This document shows, in pieces, positions 38,118 to 52,700 of a DNA stretch of 64,000 nt. This DNA is from Arcuatula senhousia (Eukaryota > Mollusca > Bivalvia > Mytilida > Mytilidae). The translations under genes and the position numbers were made by a program. Where the stretch lies: assembly GCA_963971305.1 (NCBI GenBank), contig OZ020308.1:26069275-26133274 (forward strand), written 5' to 3'. Under the pieces are notes generated by a model, which saw only the letters and a list, made by a program, of their open reading frames with translations, was not told where the DNA came from and searched no databases. How positions within the stretch are numbered: the first letter of the stretch is position 1; every line of letters starts with the position of its first letter.

Positions 38118-39189
38118 CAAAAATTATGCTAAAAAATGAAAAATCTAAATTTTTACCCAAACTTTAAGGGTGTCAACTCTTGACCACTAAAAGGAGAAAA
38201 GTATTTGGTGAAATTCTGTTGTGAAAACTAAATTTCAAAAATGTGTGTTGTTTCTAAAGTGTATTTTTGTGATTCATTATTTACACTACCTGGTTTCAGC
38301 CTGCAAACAAAACATCTCTTGGGTGCTTTTAAATGAAAAAAAAAATGTGAAGTTGAAGATCTTAAGAAAATCATTTTACAATAATTTTTGAATGAAATGT
38401 ATCAAATTATCAAATGAATTTGTAATCTTTTAAAGTGATGCACAGTTTGCTAAGCCATCACTGGGACATTATATGCATATGCTACCAAGTTTCATCAACC
38501 AAAGACTTATAGTTTTTGAGATAAAGTGGTTCATTTCTATTATTTCAAGTCACTTACCCGGAAAATTAATATCAAGGTGTTATATGAAGTCTGATTGTCC
38601 TAAAATTTTCAAATTTTTAATTGACAACTGAATTAAAGACAATTCCAGGCTTTAACTGCTGGTCTAAACGTAAAAGAAGTTAAATACGCATATAAGGATG
38701 AGCATTAATTAATTTTTAACTGTATCATTTAAATTCGAGATATGAACTGTTTTTTTTTTTCAAAAAGAAGTGGCTTACTGTTATATCATGAGAACTGCAA
38801 AAATATACAATTAGCTTGTTTTTTTTTTATCAAAGATCAAGATTGCTCATTCCTATCAATGTTTTGTTAGAGTAAATGAACAAAACACTGTTGACAAAAT
38901 ATTGATAGAGGGTAATGTGATTAAATTTTTTAATCATTATTCTCAAACAATGGTTTTCATTTTTATGTAAATTTTGTTGTTTTTTTGCTCTTTGTTATTT
39001 ATTGGTTTATTTGTGCAGTCTTTTATATTTTGTTAAAATGATTTTGATTGAGAGGTTTCACATCTAAAAGGATTAAGAAATCTCATTTGAATGTTATTTA
39101 CAACATGTAATAGGATGCATATAAAGAATCTACACAATCAATGCCTGGTGATCAATGTTATCAGCTTTAAAAAAAAAAGATTCTGTGAT

Positions 39190-39580
39190 ATCTCAACATT
39201 AGGCTCCCAGAGGCTTGAATCTCTCTTACCTGATCCTTAAGCCATAAGGCTTCTATAAAGTGTCATCTGTCTGGAACTTTGTTGTCATTTGTATTTTGAC
39301 ACTACTTCAACACAATGCTAACTTTTCTTGAGCTTTAGTGATTTTGTCATATGCTTTTTGTTTTTAGTAACAGTGGCCATGTTTTTAACGGATCATAAAA
39401 TCAAAACAAAACTTTTGTGCATAATACTTATAATTAGGATCATTCATGTCAAGTTTCATTAAATTCTGTTTAGTAGTTTGAGAGGTGAAGATTTTTGAAA
39501 AATTGTTAACAGACAACAGACAATGTCAGACCCAAAGTGAAGGCAATAGCTTACATGGACCTTCTGTTCATGTGTGCTAA
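39190..39580. mobile_element. Degenerate element remnant
   Basis: It starts near AGGCTCCCAGAGGCTTGAAT and ends near AATAGCTTACATGGACCTTCT followed by a small hairpin (GGACCTTCTGTTCATGTGTGC). A short (ACAGACA)-type run at 39510 precedes the end, as in the other central-repeat elements of this window. The boundaries are approximate. Confidence 0.35.
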
Positions 39581-40353
39581 ACAGTCTGTTTTTTAGACAT
39601 TTTTGCCACTAGAATGACTAATATTTTTCTTATATACATGCAATTGCAATGAATATACTTTTTCTGCATTTCACATACTTTCACATATTTTTTCATGTTC
39701 ATCATGACGAGTTGATCTTCTGAATATGCATCGATTGAAAGCTGTTTCATTATATGCATAGCAAATATTGCATGAACAGTTAACCAAAGAGGGTATGGTT
39801 AACTATAGGTATGGTGTAAGTAGCACTTCTATCAGATTTGCCATTATCTTTTCAATTGAAAATTCACAACTGTATATACTGTCTCTCAAAATGTCTGTTA
39901 ATCATTGTTTGAAGAATAACATTGTAATTGTGGTCACTTAACAATAATTTTAGTCCCTGCTGTGAAACATTTGCTGTGCATATTCATTTAAGTCTTTTGT
40001 TTCTGATTTTTTTAGTATAACTATAAGCAGTATGTTACATATACCTAACTGTTTTTCTACTTTTAAATTGTTCATCAAATTAAACAGAAGTGCCTGTATT
40101 ATTCATGGGTACCTGAACTTTTGTGGTTTTTCACTTTACAAGAGATAAAAAAGTTATGAAAATGAAAAATTTAATAGAGTGTTAATACATTATTGATTCA
40201 TTTTGGCAATATGTACAAGCCATGAGTTAAAAATATAACAAAATGTATGTTGGGAAAGATCACAAAATTGATACAAATATGAATTCATAGTAGTTTTTAT
40301 AATGTTTTTATTTTTGTTAATAAAATTTTCATACTTATATGTATCAATTTAAC

Positions 40354-40359
40354 TTTATT
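40354..40359 (-). terminator. Candidate polyadenylation signal of DARS2
   Basis: An AATAAA on the - strand (TTTATT on +) about 190 nt downstream of the stop codon. A second AATAAA overlaps the stop region at 40543-40548 but is probably too close. Confidence 0.45.
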
Positions 40360-40546
40360 ATGTCACAATCAAATAAAGCCTGTTGTTTTTCTCACCTGAA
40401 TATTCATCATAAACAAAATTAGTACCTCCATCACAAAATGTAAAAGCAGAACATAAGTCACTATGCATGTATTTCACCTCATATGAGAACCAGTCCTGTT
40501 TTATGAAATCTGAAACTCAAAAGCTTGGGTTTTTTTAATTAATTTA

Positions 40547-40704
40547 TTATGACTTCACTTGTATATGATAGTAATCTAAGTCCTGATTTGGTACAGATGC
40601 TGGTCCTTTACTCATTAGATCTTGTCCATCACTACCTTTAGGGAAGGCTATCACATCTCTTATACTGGTAGCTTTACATATCACAGCTAAAAGTCTATCC
40701 AAAC
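40547..40704 (-). CDS. DARS2: DARS2 visible exon 17, last (542-593)
   Basis: Encodes [39 protein letters not shown] and ...YYHIQVKS, then TAA. It completes motif 3 (G-L-D-R, with the ATP-binding arginine). Acceptor TTTTTTCTTCCAG. Bases 40670-40696 of this exon are the core of the minisatellite just upstream in intron 16. Confidence 0.97.
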
Positions 40705-43700
40705 CTGGAAGAAAAAATCCTAAAAAGTCACTAGATAACTTTCATGGAAGCTTTACATATCATCTGTCAACAAAACATAAAATATCATAGGTTTCTTCCA
40801 TGGAAGCTTTAATTTACATATCACAGCTAAAAGTCTGTCAATTAAAAAAAAAGTCATAAGTGACTTCCATGGAAGCTTTACATATCACAGCTAAAAGCCT
40901 GTTGACAAAATATAAAATGTCATAAGTGACTTCCATGGAAGCTTTACATGTCACAGCTAAAAGTCTGTCAACAAAGCATAAAAAAAGTCATAAGTGACTT
41001 CCATGGAAGCTTTACATATCACAGCTAAAAGTCTGTCAATAAAACGTAAAATGTCATAGGTGACTTCCATGGAAGCTTAACATATCACAGCTAAATGTCT
41101 GTCAAATAAACAAAAAAATAGTAATAAGTGACTTCCATGGAAGCTTTACATATCACAGCTAAAAGTCTGTCAATAAAACGTAAAATATCATAGGTAACTT
41201 CCATGGAAGCTTTACATGTCACAGCTAAAAGCTAAAAGTCTGTCAACAAAATGTAAAATGTCATAGGTGACTTCAATGGAAGCTTTACATATCACATCTA
41301 AAAGTCTGTCAACAAAACGTAAAATGTCATAAGTGACTTCCATAGAAGCTTTACATATCACATCTAAAAGTCTGTCAACAAAACGTAAAATGTCATAAGT
41401 GACTTCCATAGAAGCTTTACATATCACAGCTAAAAGTCTGTCAACGAAATGTAAAATGTCATAGGTGGTTTCCATGGAAGCTTAACATATCACAGCTAAA
41501 AGTCTGTCAACAAAACGTAAAATGTCATAGGTGGCTTCTAATGGAAGCTTTACATATCACAGCAAAAAGTCTGTGTAATCGTGTGAGAATTACATTAAAT
41601 ATAAAACTTCAATTAATTAGATTTTAAAGTAGCTCATTTATCCCCTAGTCCCTATATAAAAAATCTTGAAAAGCGTTTTCTATACCTACATGTAAGTAGA
41701 ACCATTTATTGCATACAATCAAATCAACTTTTTTGTAACAAGAATATGTCCAACAGACATAATGCCCCATCTCGCAACATTTATTTCCGCAATAAGTAAA
41801 CCATGATGTTGTTCCAAGAGCATAATTTTATGGACTTTAACAATTCTTCTTAAAGCAGACCTGTTTACCCTATTTTTGGTGTGCCAGTAGTTTTTAGTCC
41901 AACTGCCAGTAGTTTTGCATATTTACCAGTAGTTTTTGTACCAAATCACCAAAAAGAGTTTAGGGCTTTGAAAATGTTAAGTACAAAACGGACGTTCGGC
42001 CTTTTTGGCATTTTCAATGTTATTCTGCCATTAATTTTTCTTGTTTACTCTTTTTTCCCTCCAACTTGGGAGAATGTCTCACGTGGACGCTTGAATTCAT
42101 TACAATTTTCATTGGATCAAGCTCCGTTTGATGCAGACATAGTGAACTGGAAGTTTAAAAATTAAAGATTTTTACGCGAAACGAAACTTGATTTTACCGA
42201 TTTTTCAGCAAAACGAACTTTTAAAAAAAAAATTGACAATACCGTAGTTTTTCACGGAGAAACTGTAGACCGTAATTTCAATGTAAAAATCGTAGAAACT
42301 ACGGCCAAATCGTAGTGGTAAACAGGTCTGTTAAAGTGGTCATTCATGCGGAAAATATAGGTCACATCCAGCCTCCGAAGCATGTATTCTGCTTAGCATC
42401 ACTAGGTGCACCTACCATACCAATATGATAGATATGGCATTTGTCAGTAAGTGGGAATAGACTTTAACCATTCTTCTGAAAGTGGTCATTCATGCAGAAA
42501 ATATACGTCACATCCAGCATCCGAAGCATGCATTGTGCTTAGCATCACTAGGTGCACCTACAATACCAATATGATTGATGTGGCATTTGTCAGTAAGTGG
42601 GAATAGACTTTAACCATTCTTCTGAAAGTGGTCATTCATGCAGGGAATATAGGTCACATCCAGCATCCGAGGCATGCATTGTGCTTAACATCACTAGGTG
42701 CACCTACCATACCAATATGATTGATGTGGCATTTGTAAGTAAATGGGAATTCAGAAATATGGGAATTTGGGACAGAAAAAATGGACGGATGGATGAACGG
42801 ACCCAAACGCTATATGCCCCTCTACTTTCATAGAAGGGGCATAAAACCAACCTTGTTAATGCAGGTAAAAAAATGACAATTTTTTATAGCCCATAGAGAA
42901 ACGAAACAATTGATCAAATTAGTGTCTTTTAGTAACAACTTAAGGAAAAACATCAACAATTATAAAATTGACATCAGGTAATTTTTGTTTCTTTGTCAGA
43001 CTGAGTGTTGGTGAATCAATGATTCTATCTCAGAAATGTCTTGCTGTGTTTTGAGGGCTGTCTGCTTCCAAAAAGACTCATCAGAAATGCTATTTAGCCA
43101 ATAAAATCTAAAATATGAAGTGCACAGTGAAAAGTGTTGCTCAGGGTGTCAAATACAATAACTAACATATGTAACAATACTCTATCTTTGGCTTATCTTA
43201 AAAAATTGTTTTAATAAAATCTTACCAAGAGCTATTCCTCCATGAGGTGGACAACCACAGCTCAAGGCCTGAAGTAAATGCTCTAAATCTTCTGTGCTTT
43301 CCTGCAAAATTAAATAGAAATATTTTATTAAATTCTGATGTTTTATTTGGATTGTGTGGAAAATACATAAAGTGAAATCTTTATGAATTCAAAAAATATG
43401 ACTTTATTGTAATGGGACATTAAATGATACCCCACCATGTTATAATATGAAAAGTTCATAAAATTTGATTTCAAATTGGCCTATCTCGAAAACTGTTTAT
43501 CGGATCATGCTGGAAATTGAACTTGACCTGTATTATATTGTACTCAATAGCTGTACAAAATATCATTTGTATCCCATGACGCAATTTCAAGTTATTGGTC
43601 GGAAACAAAAAATTTCATGAAATTAGATTTTTAAAAGTGGCCTATCTAAAAAACTGTTTTTTGGATCATGCTGGAAATCGAACTTGACCTGTATTTTATT

Positions 43701-46700
43701 GTACTAAACAGCTGTGCAAAATATCATTCAAATCCTTTGACGCGTTTTCAAGTTATTGGTTGGAAACCTTCGGGGGAGGGACAGACGGATGGACGGACAG
43801 ACACCGAAAAAAAAATGTGAGTGAGTGAGTGAGTTGGTGTTTTACGCCCGTGCAACGCTATATAGGTTATTTACAGGCGATGAACATGAAAAGGATGATA
43901 GAATGAACATGAAATGATGATGATAAATGAAATATGGAGATGGGGTGGGAAACAAAGGACCGGTAAATTTTGAAGAACCACAGGAAAAAGGGGAGAGGTG
44001 GGTAGGGGCGGAAAATTTAGCCTATGTGGTGCACTACTGGGCGGTCCACAAAGGGGTCTTTTACGTGCATGAAGCGTGGCACTCTCCACACACGTTGGCC
44101 CACTATGGTCGGCGGTCAGGGTTTCCGTATTATAGACCTGACAACCCCCGCGGACGAGGGCTACCCTATTCAGCCACCTAGGGTACACACTTGGTCGCTC
44201 TGTGGGCTGAGCACTGACCCGACGTCAGAATCCCAAGACCCTTAGTCGCCTCTTACGACAAGCTAGGCTCTGCTGCGGGCCTATTCGCCACCCGAAAAAA
44301 AAATGAGGGTATAACATAATACCCTGCCACTTTGTGTGGCGGGGTATAAAACCACAAATAAAGTTCAAGAAAAATTAATCTTTTATACCATATACATGTA
44401 TACTTTCAGTAGTTTGAAAAGATGTCAGATACTGGTCATAGTTTCATACTTCATACATTTCAATTTTCAAAAACAAGAGTTCACACTTAAGAATGTCTCG
44501 ACTGCGGGCACCATCAGATTACTTGTACTTAAGTATTCTTTCATTAATTAATTAAATGTTGGGAATGTAGAATTTAGAGTTCCCACTCATTTAACTTTAT
44601 CATTGCTATTCTATATATTGAAAATTGACAAAGTCATTAAACCAAAAAATCAAGGTAAAATTAAAAACAAGAGTTAACACTAAAGTATGTCTTGCCTGCT
44701 GGCACCGTCAGAAACAATAATTCTTACTTACTTACACTATATTTTAAATTTATAACGATTTTCAGTTTCTGAGATCAAAATATGTTTATAGAACTTAAAT
44801 ATTGCAAATATATGCAATAAAAATAATCAAAGTCACTCAACCAGAAAATCAAAGGTCAAGGTCAAACGATGGGGATGCAACTGTATTAAGCTACTACTGG
44901 GGCATATGCATACCAAGTGTCATCAAGGTAGGACTTATATATAGTTCTTGAGATATGGAAGTGCTCGCAAAACTCTCCCATTGCTATTATATGTATTGAA
45001 AATTGTCAAAGTCACTCAACCGAAAAATCAAGGTCAAGGTCAAAAGATGGGGATGCAACTGTGCAAAGCTTTTACTGGGGCATATGCATACCAAGTTTCA
45101 ACAACCTAGGACTTATGGTTCTTGAGATATAAAGGTGTAAATGTAAAAGTTAAAGCAGCCCAGGTAAAGCAACACTTATGACTCGTTACGCTTCGCAGGG
45201 GAGACAAAAATGACATCAATAATAACAATCTGTTTAAGACATTTTGACACACAGTTTTTTTTCATAATTTTGATAAAGGTTATAAACTATACTTGTTAGC
45301 TAAAGCACAGTAAAAATATATTGTGAAGACATAATTCATTGGATATTGTGGTTTTAGGATCTTTAAGTAAATGGATGGTCCTCCAACTAAACAAAACCAA
45401 AAGAATATGAATTACTTGAGGTAGTTTTCCCTCAAAATATGACATCCATTGAATAATTAGACAAAAATCCGTCCTTTCAAGTCCTTTGGACTTAAAAGCT
45501 CACTTCTTCATAAATCACATGTCAGAATAATTTTATAACCTTTTGTGTGTATGTAAACTATAAGGATCTATGCCTCAGGTATTGGTCATGTACCACAAAC
45601 CTTTAATATGTTTGTTAAAACATATCTCTGTAATTGTTCTTTATGTATTCTTATAGACCCTCCTCCTATCTCGTACCCATTCAGCACCAAGTCATAATGC
45701 TGACTTCTCACCTAAAACAAAGAAATTGATTTAAACCAAAAAATATTGATCCAGATTTAGGTTTTCGTAAACAATATAAATGTTTGTGGAAAATCAACAA
45801 TAACATCACTCTAGAAAATCAGTTGATTTCTTTTGAAATGCCTGTACCAAGTCAGGACCATAGCTATCTTCAATATTTCTGGTATGTCCTCCTGCTTTTG
45901 TCTTGTCTAATGGGCATTTGAGATTGATTCTCTAAGTTTGGTAAGTTTGTTATTACCTTTATTTTCAATCATCATTATGACTTTTTCAATCTCATATATC
46001 ATGATGGAGCAATATTGATAACGAATTTCAGGGCTGGAAAATTTTGAAAATGTCCATGGCGTTTTTTTATTATTATTTCAGTGGTGATTCATGTTATTTT
46101 AATTTTATTCATAAAGTAAAGACCTAAAAATCTGGAAACCTGTGAAAATCAGGAAGGTTGGCAGCTCGGAAGGATATCTTACTTGTTCAGGGTGGGTCTT
46201 AACTAGATCAAGATCATCAGGGTGTGGAGCAGTAAAGGGATGGTGAGCAGATTCCAATCCATCTACAAATAAAATGTGTATATTGGAAGATAAGAATGAT
46301 AAAAGTTTGCATTGACTCTGAACAATAACCATAGATATAATATGATTAAGGCCCTGCCTTTTTAGCGAGCATCGAAAATCTATATACCTTTTAAAAACAA
46401 ATCCATGTGCTCGACTGGCTAAGTGTAAAGTAAAGAGGGAACTTTTAGAAAAAGAATTAGGTAGTAGCAAAGACTAACCCAACCCAACCCAAATCATTTG
46501 CACTAGAGAAAGTTGTTGTTAAAATATCTGGGATCAATAACTACTTATTAAAAATTCAACTTAATATTTGTGCAAATAATAAATCCTGTAACATTCTGGG
46601 ACAACATTTAGCGGGGACGAAATTTTCCCTTTATGGATTACGTGACGTCATTTGAATTTCCTTGTCCGAGTTTTTCACGCTTCTTCAGCAGACCAAAACT

Positions 46701-49700
46701 ACATTCAGATTCTGTCAGGTTTTGTGAGATTTTCTGAGTATCAGTGTTTTATTTGAAGCATTGGTAACAGAAGGTACATTAAGAAACCTGGTGGAAAAAC
46801 GGTAAAGTAAAAATATCATGCAGGATTGAGGAGAGTGAGTGAAACCCCACAGGATGGGACTCTGCTTTCATTTTCAGGTAAGAACTTTTTATTTATTATT
46901 ACGAGTAGGTTTTATTCAGTAAATTTGTGTATTTCTTTATCTTACTTAGAATTTAACAAAGCTTGGTCAGTATCATGCATTTGGTATGACTAGTGAATGG
47001 GACGATGTTGCCAAAAGCTAGCTCGGCAATTTCCGGAAAATCGTTTTTTTTGCGGAAAAGACCGAATGGGTGTTTAAATAAAAATCTGTGTGTAAAAATA
47101 AACAAATGGATGAATGAGGGTTTTATCACTGTTTTTTTAATTTAATTTTTTTATTTTTGCATAACAGATTATGCTGTATTTTTTATAAGCCCAGTCGGTT
47201 GATTGTTTTACTTGCTCCATGCCTATTAATTTTTTCACTCCGTAAAAGTAAACCTGTTCCGGTTTTATCGTCAGTATACATGTATTTCTGGCACATCTCA
47301 AAACATGCACAATGCAGTAGGGCTCGCATCTGCGATGCTCTCTATTAGTCTGTTTTATGAATTTGAATGAAAAATTGTTCCTTAACGTTCATAGGTAGTA
47401 AAAAAAAGTTGGTGACAACAAAGTACATACAACAAGAACTTGTCTTCTTCTTTTTTTGAAAATTAAGCTCAGGCTTTTATGCTCCCATTGTTGTTATGCC
47501 ATTGCTTTAGGATTCACGATGAACAAAGAATATGCAAACCTTAGATTTGTTATGATGAGCCTCCTTCTAAAGAACAAACAATATATATTTTCTTTTTTTC
47601 AGCACAATTTCTTTATTGGTATAATCATTAACATACATGTACCTCCATCTTCTTTAGGAAGAAACAACGGGAAATCTGTTACCCATAAAAAGTTAAATGT
47701 ATCGTCATCTATAATCTCAACACCTGAAAGAGAAGTTTTATAAAACAAATTAATATTAACAAAAAAATGTTGTACAGAAAGGTTTATAAGAATGGTACAA
47801 TATGCTTACATCTAATATGTTTGCTTTCTGGCGCCCCCACTTCATTCTCATATTGACATTTGTTTGGATTGGTTTTTGCACTTCAGTTTCAAGGGTTCTT
47901 TTTTAAGAGACTTTCTTTATTGTCATCTAGTTTTGTCACAGATTTTATGGACTTCAAAATATGAATGCTCCTTTGATATTGCAACATCTCTATTCAAATT
48001 TTGTTCGATTTTAGTAGACCGAAATGTGATTCAGATGTAAATATATGTATATATATTGAATGAGCTTTAAAAATGTGCAGCATATTTACAAATTTATTCC
48101 TTATTTCCAATTATTTGTATCTTGCATTACTACTGGACCGTATCAAAGATGGATGATAAGACATTTGATAATTATACTTATATAATAAAATAAGGTAAGT
48201 AACTAGTTGCTTTTGCTTGCTAATTTTAGATATTTTGAAAAATTTGATTATACATGTAGCTGTTCAGTATATTTTCTTTAATCATTATTTCAAATATTTT
48301 AAACTATGTCTACTAAAGACAAAGGTTTCTCAGAATTCAGCTGTTATCCTCTGGGCTATTCCATTAATAATTGGATGGGGGATTGGAAGGCACTCAACAT
48401 TTGTTTAGATGGGTCGTGGAGTTATTTTGTTAACTTTCATTACTCCTTATTATAAATATAATATAAATTCGTGTAGTTGGTGGGGTCTGGAAAAAAGTGC
48501 CTTCCAATCCCGCCCCATCAATTCATTTATGGAATGGCCTTTTTCACTGACCTTTTGATTGTAAATGATTTGACACTATTGTTCTGAGTCTTCCAAGACA
48601 GGTATGCTAGAAGACAAAGAAAAACCATTAAGTTATTGCAATGAAATAAATTATGTTTTAGTTTAAATTTTGTTGCAGTGATTTATTACTAGTAAAATGA
48701 ATATGAATTCCACAAGAACTTTGGTTTTTATGCAAGATTGCACATTGACAAATTTAAATATCATCCCTCTACCACTTGAATGCTTGCATGTGTGTGTGTG
48801 TGTGTGTGAGTGTTTTATGCCCTTTTAAACGCATCTGGGCCATATCGGATGGTCAGATTATATGTAACTTGACTTACAGGTTTGTACTGAGTGCCATATG
48901 CAATTATAGCCATGTCACCAGGTTCTATATTTAGCTGTGATGCAACCTTTTGTTTTGTTTCTTCTTTGAGATATTTCTGGAAAGGACATTTCCATTCATT
49001 CTTTTCATTTACTCTAATGGTAGCAATTTCCTGTAAAAAAAATCAACAGCTGAAATTAACTTAGTAAACCCAATATCAACAGCACAAGATACATTTCAAG
49101 AAGAGTTTGTGTTAAAGACCAATGTCATTAAGTTTATGTGACATTTAGTTTTGGCCTTAAAAAGTCAAGTTTTAATATGTTTTGATAAAAAGAATGGTGA
49201 GGTTAAAGCATTAAAACAAAAATAATCTGAATACAAAGACCTCAACAGATCAAATTGATTCCAAACTATCCAAAGGAAAATAAATAAGATGTACTTACAC
49301 AGTCTTTGATTACATCTTGATTCTCTATTACATTTTTAAATTCATTGTGGGAAAAGTATTTCTGAAAAGAGAATGTAGTTATGGTTATGTTTAATTTTCT
49401 GCATTACACTGTAAACGTCGAAATTTCCGCGTGGGGGTTATTTTCGCTTTAATAATTTGGGATCACAAAATATCCACAAAAATATCCTCCAACTCGAATG
49501 ATTTATTCTTTTAGTATAGAATAAGAATTGCTAGAAATATTGTGAAATTTACCCTCACTTAAATAACAAAAATGCGAAAATAAGTTAAATAACACCCTTC
49601 AAAAATTTTCACAGTTACAGTAACTTATAAATGTTCCAAATGTCTTTAAATATAAAGCAGCCATTTAGATTCAATTACTGCATCCTTGCAAATAGTGTAG

Positions 49701-52700
49701 TTTGACATACGAACTAAATTCATTCATGCAGAACTGGGTCATTTCTAGTTGGCAATTCCTAAAGCCCCCGTCACACTGGTCCACGACCTTACTACGATCT
49801 GGATTTTTTCCTAAATCGTGGAACATCGTAGTGTAGTCGCCCTGGGGTCGTGGAGATCGTGTTGTGATTGTACTAGGTTGTGGTTGACTACAACTGCACT
49901 ACGTAAATTTTGAACATGTTCAAAACATTTGTAGTCCAGTTCTGGTGAAAATAGAGAGTACTAACAGCATACTGAGATCATCGTAAGAGGATTGTAGAGC
50001 AGTTGGCTTTAGTAGTACTAATGTCGTGGGACAATCGTGGTAAGGACGTACCTTAATTGACAGCCGATCCCACTATGCTAGTGCTGCGCTCTCGTCACAA
50101 TCATACCATGATCATAGTACAACCTATATGATTGTACCACGATGATACTACGACCTATAAGATCATACCACGACAACACTACAATGCTGCTACGCCCTTG
50201 TCGTCCTTAATACGATCCTACCAAAATCTTTCTATGTTTTGCATGTAACAATTGTCTCTTGCACTGACAAAATCAAATGCAAAAAAGTATCAATAGACCT
50301 AGCCTTATACCCATTTGCAGCAGCATTTGCCTTCCTAGTTTCAGAAAACACCAGTTTGAATAAAACAAAAATAAAAAAATATATACATGTATATTTGGAA
50401 AAACCACATTCAATGAGTCTTGATTTCTATGTTAATTAAGGGCAAACATGCACGGGCGGTTGGGTCTTGGATTGAATTATTTTATTTATTGTGTGCATAT
50501 GAAAAATATGACCCTCATTATACATATACATGTATAAATTTTATTATTTCCATGTGGAAAAAGTAATTTTAGCCAGGGTCAGAATTGTTATATGCACACA
50601 ATAAATAAAAAAAATAAAATCCTAGACCCCAACGTTTGTGCGTACATGTAGAATACTTAGTAGCCATCTCATGTTCCAATTTCATGCCATCATTTTTTCA
50701 TAATATAGTCCATAGTGATTGAGTTCGGTGAAATGATTCTGATGGCCTGTTGCCCAATCTGTCATTCTGTCAATCAAGCAGGCAATGCATTCATCAATTT
50801 GAAAAAGGAGCACCTTCATATCATATTGTTTATTTCTAAAATTACACATGTCTAACAAATCAAATGCATTTTGCAAATTTATAGAATAATTAAAATTGAA
50901 TATGAAAATATATAGATTCTTTAATTAATATATCAGTAAAAATTTGTTTAAATTTGATTGGGGGTGCACACCATATGCAATTTTAGACAGCTGATGTGTA
51001 TGTGGCCCATTCGTGTTCACCTTAACTTATGTTGCTTAACATGTTAAAGGAAACACATCATATAACATTTCATGACTAGTGTGGCACCTGCACCCCTAAC
51101 CAAGTTTTGAAATGTAAGTTCGACCGATCGTTGAGGAGTCTTTGCTAGGGTAGTGGAATCCTATCGAGCGTAGTTCAAGCGTAGTGAAAGCGTAAGACGA
51201 TCGTAGTGATTGTAGAAGATGCGTAGCAAGGTCGTAACTGGTCAGGGTATTATCATAGTATGGTCGTAGCAAAGTCGCAGAAGCAATGTACTGCACTCAT
51301 GGTGGTCGTAGTAGCATTGTACTCGTAGTCACACTGACTAAGTTCTAACATAATCGTCGCGACTCTTCTACAATCCTTAAGATCGTGGAGGTCATTGAGA
51401 GCGTAGTAAGATCGTGGTCAGTGTGATTGGGGCTTAAATAAAAAAGTTCTTATATATAAAATGATGTGGGTTAAAACTATCACAAAAAAATAGTCAGCAT
51501 ATCTCTCACAAAACGGCAATGGATCGTAACTAAATGCAAAATATCTAAAATGATACTGTGCATAAATCCTAATCATAAAATGTGGGGGATTGATGTACAA
51601 TAAAGTAACAGAAATTAAGCTATGAAGCGCTATAAGCATATGCTCAGTAGTAATATTAAAACAACTGTAATTTTTTACAAAAATCACCTCATTCTTCAGT
51701 AATGTGTTTGATAAGCATGAATGAACTTTAATAATTACCCATCCAACTTTAAAGTGGAAAAGTAGGTCACAGCAAGTATCCGAATCATGCTAGGTATAAC
51801 TTGTCAAACCTACCATACCAATATGTTTGATGAGTCACTTGTCAGTAAATGGAAGTTGACTTAAACCATTCCTCTGTAAGTGGACACCAACAGCAATGTC
51901 AGCACTCAGGATATCACATTAACCCCCTCACTTGCAAAAAATGAGGGCCCTTAGGCCCCTAATATTTTTTACAGATTTTCTTAAGTGCAAAAATAATGAG
52001 GACTAACATCTTGGTTACAGAAGCATAAACCATAACCTGTAAAAATAGGGCATCTAATGGGACATTAAATGGTACTCTGCCACAATATAATATCAATAGT
52101 TCATAAAACTTGATTTTTCAAAGTGGCCAATCTCAAAAACTATTTTTCAGATCATGCTGGAAATTGAACTTGAACTGTATTTTATTGTACTTAACAGCTG
52201 ACTTGTGCAAAACATCATTCAAATCCCTTTACGTTTCTTCAAGTTGTCAGTCGGAAACTCAAAAATTCATGAAATTTGATTTTTCAAAGGGGCCAATCTC
52301 AAAAACTACTTTTTAGATCATGCTGGAAATTTAACTTGACCTGTAACTTATTGCATTTAACAGCTGTGCAATATATCATTGGATTCACTGGACACGTTTT
52401 CAAAAACTCATGAAATTTGATTTTTCAAAGTGGCCTATCTCAAAAAACTGTTTTTCCAATCATGCTGGAAATCAAACTTGACCTGTATTTTATCGACTAA
52501 ATAGCTGTGCAAAATATAATTCAAATACCTTGACGCATTTTCAAGTTATTGGTCGGAAACCTTTGGGGACGGACGGACACCGAAAGAAACTGAGGGTATA
52601 ACATAATATCTCGCCACTTCGTGTGGCAGGGTATAAAAACGGCCATGCCACTTTCTCTTTAACTTGAACTTGCAACAAACAGAAATATTTTCAAGATCCT

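Larger units (their letters stand above)
37498..40546. other. Intergenic region with old repeats, no gene seen
   Basis: AT-rich DNA between the inverted-repeat element and the DARS2 stop codon. It holds a foldback MITE (37570-38117). It also has a stretch near 38440-38530 (GCATATGCTACCAAGTTTCATC) related to sequence inside the element at 44469-45210, and a further probable element at 39190-39580. The frame at 39577-39759 (- strand) has no recognisable content. Confidence 0.6.

Noticed and set aside
41212..41475. 87-codon - strand frame with [12 protein letters not shown] repeats as a gene
   Set aside because: It is the minisatellite copied from DARS2 exon 17 that happens to stay open; it has no start context, splice support or other domain.
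41881..42165. 94-codon + strand frame with a hydrophobic segment
   Set aside because: It starts at GTG inside a 475-bp nested element, with no recognisable domain. It could be a fragment of an element protein, but nothing supports it.
43871..44245. Overlapping + and - strand frames of 70-105 codons
   Set aside because: They lie inside the GC-rich SINE-like insertion, where stop codons are rare; there are no motifs or splice signals.
50239..50439. Small + strand frame in the TAA-flanked element as transposase
   Set aside because: It is only 66 codons, has no DDE-type or HTH motif, and has AT-rich composition.
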